The notes under the pieces: model-generated
The model's database searches: none
Told to the model about the DNA's origin: nothing
Seen by the model: only the letters and a program-made list of their open reading frames with translations
Shown here: positions 57,568 through 64,000 of the stretch, piece after piece
Numbering within the stretch: the first letter of the stretch is position 1
How the letters are laid out: each line of letters begins with the position of its first letter
Translations under genes and position numbers: made by a program
Origin: a virus
Strand: one strand, 5' to 3'
Virus record (IMG/VR): IMGVR_UViG_3300025030_001282
Coordinates: 1 to 64,000 of that record
DNA length: 64,000 bases

Positions 57568-57618
57568 GGGCGAAGTAATGTACCAGAAAGCACGACCAAC
57601 TATATCGCGGAGGTTTTT

Positions 57619-58041
57619 ATGTTGAAGAACCAGCACTCGTTCAGCATCCAGAACACCCTGGATCCCGAAACCCAAGAGCCGTTCGGCGAAAAATACGCCG
57701 GGCAATTTACCGTGCGGCGGCCCAGCGCTCACGACAAGAAAATGATCGCACTAAAAGATGCCGCGAGCATGGCCGTCTACGGCACGGTCGACCTCCGACT
57801 GATCGGCGAAGGCACTAAGCTTTTGTCCTACATCGACGCATTCGTGAAGCATGTAGCGGTGAGCGATCTTCCGAAATGGTTCGGCATGGACCAGATGTTC
57901 GACGACACGGACGAGAACGCGGCTTTGGCTGTATGGGAGGAGGTGCAGGCCTTTCTGGCCACCTTTCGACCTGCGAAAGGTGGCGGAGCTGGCGGAGGCG
58001 CAAAGGGGGAGTTTGAGCCTTTGGTACCGGAGAAAGTATAA
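57619..58041 (+). CDS. Tail assembly chaperone, upstream frame
   Basis: 140 aa, CGGAGG upstream. Begins KNQHSFSIQNTLDPETQEP; conserved layout of a ~130-residue gpG-like tape-measure chaperone (FTVRRPSAHDKKMIALKDAA, LPKWFGMDQMFDDTDENAAL), with a Gly-rich tail (GGGAGGGAKGEFE). It is followed by an overlapping frame and the tape measure gene, the canonical position. The overlap at 57980-58041 offers a frameshift site (GGGGGAG). Confidence 0.75.
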   Translation: MLKNQHSFSIQNTLDPETQEPFGEKYAGQFTVRRPSAHDKKMIALKDAASMAVYGTVDLRLIGEGTKLLSYIDAFVKHVAVSDLPKWFGMDQMFDDTDENAALAVWEEVQAFLATFRPAKGGGAGGGAKGEFEPLVPEKV

Positions 58042-58333
58042 CCTCCCGCCTAACGATCCGCTGTTCCTGGCCATCACCGACGAGGAGATTGCCCTGGAAT
58101 ATGAATATGATCTGATGGCTCAGGGGGAGAAACTGAAAACCTGCCCCAGGTGCGAAGGTAAAACCCACCAGAGGTGGTGCCCGGTCTGCACCATAGACGG
58201 GAAGCCCTTGCTATTGACAGGCGATAGGCTGGCGGACGAGGTGCAGAGCAGGATCGCAGCAGGGGAAGAACTAGACCTGAACGAGATTTTCCGAGTGACA
58301 CCAGGCGGATTTGAACCAGTCCCAAGAGGATAG
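57980..58333 (+). CDS. Tail assembly chaperone, downstream frame (gpGT-like extension)
   Basis: 117 aa from GTG 57980, 62 bp inside the upstream chaperone. RGSLSLWYRRKYNLPPNDPL, FLAITDEEIALEYEYDLMAQ and a zinc knuckle (CPRCEGKTHQRWCPVC) form the second part. In related phages it is made as a fusion by ribosomal frameshifting; going from the upstream to this frame needs -2 or +1, and Mu-like phages use -2. Independent initiation at GTG is possible but its ribosome site is poor. Confidence 0.7.
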   Translation: MAELAEAQRGSLSLWYRRKYNLPPNDPLFLAITDEEIALEYEYDLMAQGEKLKTCPRCEGKTHQRWCPVCTIDGKPLLLTGDRLADEVQSRIAAGEELDLNEIFRVTPGGFEPVPRG

Positions 58334-58336
58334 AGC

Positions 58337-61333
58337 ATGGCGCTTGAAATTGGCATAAAGGTAGATTCACGACAAGTGGCCGAGGCACGTCGAGAAGTCG
58401 AGGCTCTTAATAGATCCTGGACTGGCATGCAGGGACAGGACGACATTGCCATCGGCGTAGGTAGCAGTGATGAGCTGGCGAATACTGCGTCAATGGTGAC
58501 TAAAATCCGCGAGGAAATCGCGCGCATGGGCGAGCTTTCGGGGGCGGGCAGAGGACTGATCCAAAAAGAGCAGTTCGCCGAAGTCGGAGATCTGGCCAAA
58601 CGGGTGAGGGACGACATCCGCACATGGACAACTGAAATAGACAATGCAAAAGATGCCCTCAAAAAGCTAGCCGTTGAAAAGGCCAACCTCCGGCGCGGGG
58701 CAGCGCATAACAAGCGACAACAAGCCACGGACCAGGCTGATCCATCAGCCAGCCGACTGGACGCCATCACGGCGAAAGAGAAAGAGGCCCTTGCACGGAT
58801 AAAGCACTTGCAAGACCAAAAGGCAAAAGTGTTCCCGTTGGAAGACCGCGCCCTGCGCCCCGTCACCACCGTCAAAGAGCGGCAGATGGAGAAGTGGGCG
58901 GAACACCATCCCGCATCAGCCAGCCGACTGGACGCCATCACGGCGAAAGAGAAAGAGGCCCTTGCACGGATAAAGCATCATCAAGGACAGCGGTCGAAAG
59001 GGATGCCGCTGGAGAGGCACACCCGCACCACCCCGACCGCACCCCAAATGGAGCGGCTACCAAGAGAGAGCTCCCAAGTCCTAGAGGCTGCCAAAAAAGA
59101 GCAATTGCAAGGGGGGCATCAACCACTGGCAACGCCCCCTACCCCTCAAATCCATGGGCAGGGCGAGCCATCCTCCAAAGATGAGCTAAACATACCGGAC
59201 TGGATGGCAAAAACCCGCGAAGAAGTGCGACGCATGGGCGAGCTTTCAAGGGCAGCTACCACCAGAGGAGGACTCCTCCCTAAAAAACAATTCGAAGAAG
59301 CAGAGGGGCTTGGCAAGCGCGTACAGGTCAGCTTTTCCAAGTGGACGGACGAGATCGATAAAGCACGTGAGTCTCTGAAGAAACTGGCTGCAGAAAAGGA
59401 AAATATCGGACGCGACTTTATGATGGGCAGAGTCGCGCCCGATCACATGCAGGCCCGCATGGAGCGAGAGGCGGCGATCGAGGGAGAGGAGAAAACCGCA
59501 CGGGAGCGGCTCGCCTACATGGAGAAGCAGCAGGCCAAGCTGCAGCCGCTACAGGACCGAGCCCGGCAGTACTCCGGAGTGCTGGCAAATGCGGGGACCG
59601 ACCCCGAGCAGCAGGGCACCAGCATGAAGAAGGCCCTGGGATGGGCGCTGGCAGCGGCAGGTGGATTCTCCGTCATGAGCTTTCTCAGCCAGTCCCGTGG
59701 AAAGTACCAGGAGTACGTGGGGCACGAGGACCAGCTTTACGCCAGAGGCGTGCGGGATATCAGTGCAGGGGGAGGAGCCGCAGCGGCATACGGCGTCGAT
59801 CCGATGGAGCACTATGCGCTGCAGGAGCAGCTGACCCGCAGCATGGGCCTGAGCGGCAAAAGGCTGGGCCGCATGGGCTACAACACCGAGATGTTCGCCA
59901 AGGCCTACGGCATGAACACCTCCGAGGTCGGAGGCTTCGGCGCTTCGATCTACCAGACCACCGGCAGCCAGAACCTTCCGGCCTCGACCCTGATCGCCAT
60001 GCAGCAGCAGGGCATCGAGAAGACCAGGATGCCCGAGACCATGAAGCTGGTAGAGGGGCACCTCCGGGTAATGGCCGAGGCACGCAAGGGGGCCGGGCTC
60101 ACCGAGGGAAGCGTGGCGACGGCCCTTGCCCTGGCCACGGCAGCTATGCGGGAGAAAAACCCGGAGATGTCCGCCTACCTGAAGAGCGGCAACCTGACCA
60201 ACACGCTGCAGAACGGCCTGCAGGGTGCAGGATCCCCAGCAGGAGAGATAGCCATCGCCAACGCCGTGGGTATGTTCAGCGGCCCCATGACGTACAAGAA
60301 GATCCACGAAATGAACATGCTGCGCCAGGGCGGATTCATGGAGCGGCCCGACCTGATGAAGAAGCTCCTGTCCGACATGCCCCCAGGCCTGGACCGCGCC
60401 GGGAAGGCTGGATGGCTAGAAACAAAGTTCCCCGAATGGGCCAAGGGGAAGACGTCGGAGCAGCTCCTCACCCTGTTTGACCCAGAAACCGGGGCGCTAA
60501 ACGGGATGCACAAGGATAAGCTGGGCGGGAACGAGAGCGGAGCGCTCGCCGCCATGCTAAAGCAGATCAAGGAGAACCCCGCCTACGCCAAGAAGGTGCG
60601 CGAGGCCATGAAGACAGACCTCAAGGCCCGCGCCGGAGAGGGGATCGACGCGATCGTGTCCCCGATTGAAACCACCGCGCTGGAAGGCTCCGAGAGCATC
60701 TTGAACAGCGATTTCGTCAACACGGTTTTCAAGGGCAACGAGAAGAAGATCGTGAAGGAGAAGCTGTCCAGGGAGAGCACCAAGCTCCCCTACTACAAGG
60801 AGATGCTGGCAGCATCCAAAAAACACGGCGTGGCAGTGGAACTGCTGCTCGCCGTGGCGAAGCAGGAAAGTGGATTCAAGTCAGACGCAGTATCCCCGAA
60901 AGGTGCGATGGGGATCATGCAGCTGATGCCAGCAACCGCAAAAGCGCTCGGCGTGAAAAACCCGATGAACGCCGGAGAAAACATTGACGGGGCAGCCCGG
61001 CACCTTGCCTACCTGGGCAAGAAGTACAAATGGAACATGCAGTCAATGCTCGGAGCCTACAACGAGGGCGAAACCAAATACGACAAGTACGGGATCGCAG
61101 GCGGAGGAGAGGAAACGCGGAACTACGTGGCCAATGTGCGCGGCGACTTCCTGAACCGCACCGGTCTGACAAGGCTACCGGAAGACGAAACGGTCGGGCA
61201 ACGAATTTCCAGCGATATGTCCGGCATGGTATCCCTGAGCTTTGAAGCGGTGAAGGGGCTCCTAGAACGAATCGCCAAAGCACTGGAACAGCCAGCAAAC
61301 GGGCAGGCACAGCCGCTGCCGATCAACCATTGA
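58337..61333 (+). CDS. Tape measure protein with C-terminal transglycosylase domain
   Basis: 998 aa; sets tail length and is ejected into the cell. The first ~420 residues are charged helices with internal repeats (SASRLDAITAKEKEALARIK twice; EEIARMGELS and EEVRRMGELS modules). A hydrophobic segment near 435-450 (GWALAAAGGFSVMSFL) and Ala/Gly-rich helices follow. Residues ~815-930 are an SLT lysozyme-like domain: LLLAVAKQESGFKSDAVSP with catalytic Glu ~843, GAMGIMQLMPATA and MLGAYNEGE, for local digestion of peptidoglycan during entry. Confidence 0.9.
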   Translation: MALEIGIKVDSRQVAEARREVEALNRSWTGMQGQDDIAIGVGSSDELANTASMVTKIREEIARMGELSGAGRGLIQKEQFAEVGDLAKRVRDDIRTWTTEIDNAKDALKKLAVEKANLRRGAAHNKRQQATDQADPSASRLDAITAKEKEALARIKHLQDQKAKVFPLEDRALRPVTTVKERQMEKWAEHHPASASRLDAITAKEKEALARIKHHQGQRSKGMPLERHTRTTPTAPQMERLPRESSQVLEAAKKEQLQGGHQPLATPPTPQIHGQGEPSSKDELNIPDWMAKTREEVRRMGELSRAATTRGGLLPKKQFEEAEGLGKRVQVSFSKWTDEIDKARESLKKLAAEKENIGRDFMMGRVAPDHMQARMEREAAIEGEEKTARERLAYMEKQQAKLQPLQDRARQYSGVLANAGTDPEQQGTSMKKALGWALAAAGGFSVMSFLSQSRGKYQEYVGHEDQLYARGVRDISAGGGAAAAYGVDPMEHYALQEQLTRSMGLSGKRLGRMGYNTEMFAKAYGMNTSEVGGFGASIYQTTGSQNLPASTLIAMQQQGIEKTRMPETMKLVEGHLRVMAEARKGAGLTEGSVATALALATAAMREKNPEMSAYLKSGNLTNTLQNGLQGAGSPAGEIAIANAVGMFSGPMTYKKIHEMNMLRQGGFMERPDLMKKLLSDMPPGLDRAGKAGWLETKFPEWAKGKTSEQLLTLFDPETGALNGMHKDKLGGNESGALAAMLKQIKENPAYAKKVREAMKTDLKARAGEGIDAIVSPIETTALEGSESILNSDFVNTVFKGNEKKIVKEKLSRESTKLPYYKEMLAASKKHGVAVELLLAVAKQESGFKSDAVSPKGAMGIMQLMPATAKALGVKNPMNAGENIDGAARHLAYLGKKYKWNMQSMLGAYNEGETKYDKYGIAGGGEETRNYVANVRGDFLNRTGLTRLPEDETVGQRISSDMSGMVSLSFEAVKGLLERIAKALEQPANGQAQPLPINH
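58743..58806 (+). repeat. 64-bp direct repeat in the tape measure gene, copy 1
   Basis: Identical to 58914-58977, offset 171 bp (57 codons), coding SASRLDAITAKEKEALARIK. Confidence 0.85.
58914..58977 (+). repeat. 64-bp direct repeat in the tape measure gene, copy 2
   Basis: Exact copy of 58743-58806; the surrounding 57-residue units have diverged, so the identical core may be recent. Confidence 0.85.
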
Positions 61334-61340
61334 GGGGACC

Positions 61341-62633
61341 ATGACCACCACCCCCATGACACAATACGTGCCCGGCCACCGGGTAATCATCAGGGACTTG
61401 AAGACCGGCGACGTGAAGTTCGACGTCTCGAACGACCTGATATCCATAGCCACCAACAAGGCCTATGGCCGTTGCGCCGGAATGTGGCAGTTGCTCCTCA
61501 CCTACCGTGAGATCGACGGGCTACGCTACGACCAACTGATCCAGACCAACGACGTGATCACCATAGAGCTGGACGGCGGCAAGGGCAAGGGCCTGCAACC
61601 GGTCATGATCGGCGTGGTCGACCGGCCCTCCCGGACGTTCAACGCTTCGAGCAACATACCTCAGCGCCATGTAAAAGTCTGCGGCCAAGACCTGGGCAAG
61701 TTTCTGACCAAGGATATTGGCTGGGATATCAGCGGAGCCCAGGTGCAGAAGGTCCAGGAGCAAGGCGAGGGAGCCCCGAGCAAGGAACTGGAGGCAAATT
61801 ACCTTGCCAGGGTTACGCTGCAGGCGGGGACCGCTAAGACGCTCATTGAGCAGTTGATGCAGATATTCCTGAAATCACTAAGCTCCAGCGTGGTACCGAA
61901 GTTTCAGTTTAAGCCGACCACCGACGACGACTGGCAAATCTGGGACTCGTCCCTGCAGTATATCAGAAGCACCTCGGCCTGGAGTGCGATGGAGCGCTAC
62001 GCGCACAAGCCGTGGAATATGCTGCACGCCGACACGGTGGACCTGGAAACTTTCCAGGTGATCCTCGAGCGCAACCCCATCAACGATCAGGGGATGCTGG
62101 ACCGCCCGGACGCCGCCACCCACGAGATCGGAGACGAGGACATTACCCAGGAGGACGTTGGGACCAGCGACCATGAACGCATCAACCTGCTGTGCTACTG
62201 GCCCAGCATGTACCGCGTATCCGGGGACAGCACCATTGAGACGGTGATGGCGAACAAAGACCTCACATGGTTCGACGAGGAGGAAATCAAGCTTCACGGC
62301 TACTGCGCGAGGATCATCGAGGACAATTTTAACCCGCCCGACGTGCGGACCCCAAACGACGAAAACGGATACGACAAACTGGTGGGCGGAGCGGTAACCA
62401 GGGCAGAAACATTCTGGAACTGGTACTCCATGAACCACCAGCTGGAATCGGGCACCTTTGCCATCCATAGCAATCCATCGATAAAGGCCGGAGACGTGCT
62501 GCTCGTTCGCCAGGGCACCACCAGCATCAGGACCGAATACCTTATCGAGCAGGTAGGCCACACGCACACAGTCTGGCCCCGCGTGACGGCCATCACCACA
62601 TTGCACGTAACGAGAGGACAAAACCGTGCTTGA
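61341..62633 (+). CDS. Baseplate hub-like protein (gpD/gp44-like), 430 aa
   Basis: ATG 61341 with GAGGGG. Beta-rich first half (HRVIIRDLKTGDVKFDVSND, YGRCAGMWQLLLTYREID), with PVMIGVVDRPSRTF and HVKVCGQDLGKFLT as in hub proteins with VgrG/gp27-like domains, and a C-terminal NPSIKAGDVLLVRQGTTS, YLIEQVGHTHTVWP typical of hub domain 4. Position after the tape measure and before the spike supports this. Confidence 0.75.
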   Translation: MTTTPMTQYVPGHRVIIRDLKTGDVKFDVSNDLISIATNKAYGRCAGMWQLLLTYREIDGLRYDQLIQTNDVITIELDGGKGKGLQPVMIGVVDRPSRTFNASSNIPQRHVKVCGQDLGKFLTKDIGWDISGAQVQKVQEQGEGAPSKELEANYLARVTLQAGTAKTLIEQLMQIFLKSLSSSVVPKFQFKPTTDDDWQIWDSSLQYIRSTSAWSAMERYAHKPWNMLHADTVDLETFQVILERNPINDQGMLDRPDAATHEIGDEDITQEDVGTSDHERINLLCYWPSMYRVSGDSTIETVMANKDLTWFDEEEIKLHGYCARIIEDNFNPPDVRTPNDENGYDKLVGGAVTRAETFWNWYSMNHQLESGTFAIHSNPSIKAGDVLLVRQGTTSIRTEYLIEQVGHTHTVWPRVTAITTLHVTRGQNRA

Positions 62634-63375
62634 CGCAACCGGTGCACGACACCAGGAAAGCCTTAGAGAACCCCCCGCCATGCGCGAGGTGCGAACCATC
62701 GACCGGATACTAAAGGGAGTGATCCAGCCGGAAGGCGTTTTTTACCGCGACGACCCGCAGAACAAGACCGGACAGACGCTTGTCAACATCACCCTGTTCG
62801 GCGGATACCCCAACATCTCGAACGTCCCGCTCATGACCCAGAAGGTGAACAAAGAGAACGGCGTGGAATGGACGCCCGACCCAGGGGACGTCGTGTTGGT
62901 GCAGTTTATCAACGGGAACTTTTGGGAGCCCGTGGTGGTCGGCTTCCTTTCGCTGCCGGGCAACGAGATCCAGGCGAACAGTGACCAGGCCCCCCCAGGG
63001 AAGCGCCGCTACCATCTGCGCTGCAACAAGACGGACGTGGTCATCGACAAAGACGGCCACCGCACGACCACCGTAACCGGCAACGAGACGAAGCACACCA
63101 CGGTCGACGAGGCGCTGACCGTTGACGGCAAGCGAACCACGATCATCGAGGGGAACGACGAGACGACGATCAATTCAGGCGACCTGACCATCACCGTCTC
63201 GGCGGGCAAATGCACCGTCCACATCGCAGGCAAGACCGCTTGGACCAGCGACGAAACCATAGAACTGGACGGAGGCACTGGGAGCCCAAAAGGCTGCGTA
63301 CAGCTTGATTCCATCTGCCCCCTACTGAAAGCACCACATATCCACGGGTCTGCAACCGTGAAAGCGAGCAAGTAA
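62626..63375 (+). CDS. Baseplate spike protein (gpV-like)
   Basis: 249 aa, GTG 62626 overlapping the hub. An OB-fold N-terminal domain (RTIDRILKGVIQPEGVF, VEWTPDPGDVVLVQFINGNF, WEPVVVGFLSLPG) is followed by a repetitive beta-helix (TTTVTGNETKHTTVDEALTV, TTIIEGNDETTINSG) and a C-terminal PHIHGS, where His residues may hold an iron atom as in Mu gp45 and P2 gpV. It punctures the outer membrane. Confidence 0.85.
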   Translation: MLDATGARHQESLREPPAMREVRTIDRILKGVIQPEGVFYRDDPQNKTGQTLVNITLFGGYPNISNVPLMTQKVNKENGVEWTPDPGDVVLVQFINGNFWEPVVVGFLSLPGNEIQANSDQAPPGKRRYHLRCNKTDVVIDKDGHRTTTVTGNETKHTTVDEALTVDGKRTTIIEGNDETTINSGDLTITVSAGKCTVHIAGKTAWTSDETIELDGGTGSPKGCVQLDSICPLLKAPHIHGSATVKASK

Positions 63376-63599
63376 TGGCCATTTCTGGAACCGGTATGAA
63401 GAACAGATACTTCACCAAGATCGCGGCGCTAACCAGTCAGGGAAGTGACCCAGCTGCGGCAATTGCTCAATCCGATGCCATCATTCAGGCTCTTTTCGAT
63501 TCAATCTGTGAAGAGATCGTGGCGAACTCGGAGCTGGTCCCGGTAACCAAAGACAGCGGAACTGCAGGGGCAGGCATCATTACAGGAAAAGTGAAGTAG
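63375..63599 (+). CDS. Small baseplate-region protein, 74 aa
   Basis: TAATG overlap with the spike gene. Residues with QSDAIIQALFDSICEEIVAN helical, ending GTAGAGIITGKVK. Similar small proteins follow the spike in other myophages. Function unknown. Confidence 0.6.
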   Translation: MAISGTGMKNRYFTKIAALTSQGSDPAAAIAQSDAIIQALFDSICEEIVANSELVPVTKDSGTAGAGIITGKVK

Positions 63600-63609
63600 G
63601 GAGGCCACA

Positions 63610-64000
63610 ATGGATCTAATAGGCGCAGCAAGCGCTATAAACGGCGTATTTGGACCGAAGAAGCAGCCGGCGAATCCAAAGGCCCGCGACCAGTCCTTAC
63701 CGTTCATGTTCGAGGTGTCTGGTGGAGACGTGGCGATCCCGGAACGGTTTATTCTGCCGCTCAATCCCGAATCGCTGCGCGTCTCGTGGCCTACGCGAAC
63801 AAATATAACCCACACCAAGGCCAGCGCATTTCAGGACAACATCGGTCTTGGCCTTCCAAGCTTCTCGCTTCAGGGCACCTTTGGGTACAGGGGAACCCTT
63901 GACAAGGGGAACGCCGCCCGGTCGCTCACAGGCGACAAGAAAAGCGCATGGGACCTGTACCAGGAATTGGAAGGCATGTTCAGGGCCTTTTACCTCCGGT
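63610..64000 (+). CDS. Baseplate protein, N-terminal 130 aa (3' truncated)
   Basis: ATG 63610 with GGGAGG; the frame is open to the right edge. FEVSGGDVAIPERFILPLNP, ESLRVSWPTRTNITHTKASA and SFSLQGTFGYRGTL match the beginning of phage baseplate-wedge proteins that often carry a LysM domain further on (not in view). Likely continues the baseplate operon. Confidence 0.7.
   Translation, partial: MDLIGAASAINGVFGPKKQPANPKARDQSLPFMFEVSGGDVAIPERFILPLNPESLRVSWPTRTNITHTKASAFQDNIGLGLPSFSLQGTFGYRGTLDKGNAARSLTGDKKSAWDLYQELEGMFRAFYLR

Noticed and set aside
57476-57578. C-terminal extension of the tail tube frame to 57578
   Set aside because: It would be coded by a terminator and a copy of the 15-bp element, and the -1 frame gives the expected C-terminus.
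1-64000. DGR reverse transcriptase or template repeat in the window
   Set aside because: No YxDD-type protein and no near-copy of 7561-7690 were found on inspection of either strand.
1-64000. CRISPR arrays, tRNA or rRNA genes
   Set aside because: No regularly spaced repeats or cloverleaf-like sequences noticed; a tRNAscan-SE run would settle tRNAs.

Overview
The window is one continuous stretch of a tailed-phage (or prophage) genome with a contractile tail, cut at both ends (a methyltransferase gene on the left, a baseplate gene on the right). A TerS/TerL pair, portal, prohead protease, major capsid protein, tail sheath, tail tube, overlapping tail chaperones, tape measure, baseplate hub and spike are all recognisable, so it is a myovirus. 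No rRNA, tRNA, CRISPR array, integrase or replication gene was found. The DNA is GC-rich with G/C-rich third positions; the fibre genes (about 28.9-33.3 kb) are visibly more AT-rich. The host is not shown by the sequence; a Gram-negative host is suggested by a signal-peptide moron, a SLT-type transglycosylase and an FtsK-gamma-like domain.

Layout. 1-4.85 kb: DNA methyltransferase, small genes, terminase (GpA-type large subunit). 4.9-27.0 kb: about 50 tightly packed small plus-strand genes, many joined by ATGA/GTGA start-stop overlaps. Most are accessory: Cys-rich zinc proteins, YopX, Lar, XRE and other HTH proteins, an FtsK-gamma-like protein, a radical SAM enzyme, GIY-YIG, PD-(D/E)XK-like and HNH-like nucleases, a MazG-like protein and a KTSC protein. 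Within it, at 6.7-8.2 kb, is a C-type-lectin-fold protein that looks like the target of a diversity-generating retroelement, followed by a transglycosylase. 27.1-35.1 kb: portal, beta-helix tail spike and other fibre or virion proteins, putative minor head protein. 35.2-38.7 kb: minus-strand block with two separately promoted moron genes and a methyltransferase operon. 38.8-46.5 kb: a 2131-aa polyvalent protein and a pyrophosphatase-like/DUF5661 protein. 46.5-63.99 kb: ASCH protein (minus), prohead protease, scaffold-like protein, major capsid, connectors, sheath, tube, chaperones, tape measure, hub, spike and baseplate proteins.

Two features tie the window together. First, a tripeptide-plus-one pattern, hydrophobic-X-Lys followed by Ser/Ala (LRKS, LQKA, IQKS), recurs at domain boundaries of the polyvalent protein, its neighbours, the protease, the scaffold-like protein, the capsid N-terminus and the portal C-terminus. 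I infer that it is the cleavage site of the prohead protease, which would mature the head and release packaged enzymes. Second, an asymmetric 15-bp element (consensus TGTAGCGYATADCAA) occurs at least 11 times, almost only in the rare intergenic gaps and next to terminators, in both orientations. It looks like a phage-wide operator or promoter component.

Other oddities are a probable single-base frame disruption near the end of the tail-tube gene, a candidate -2 frameshift in the tail chaperones, two near-identical minus-strand promoters in front of the moron genes, and a small gene nested out of frame inside the polyvalent reading frame.
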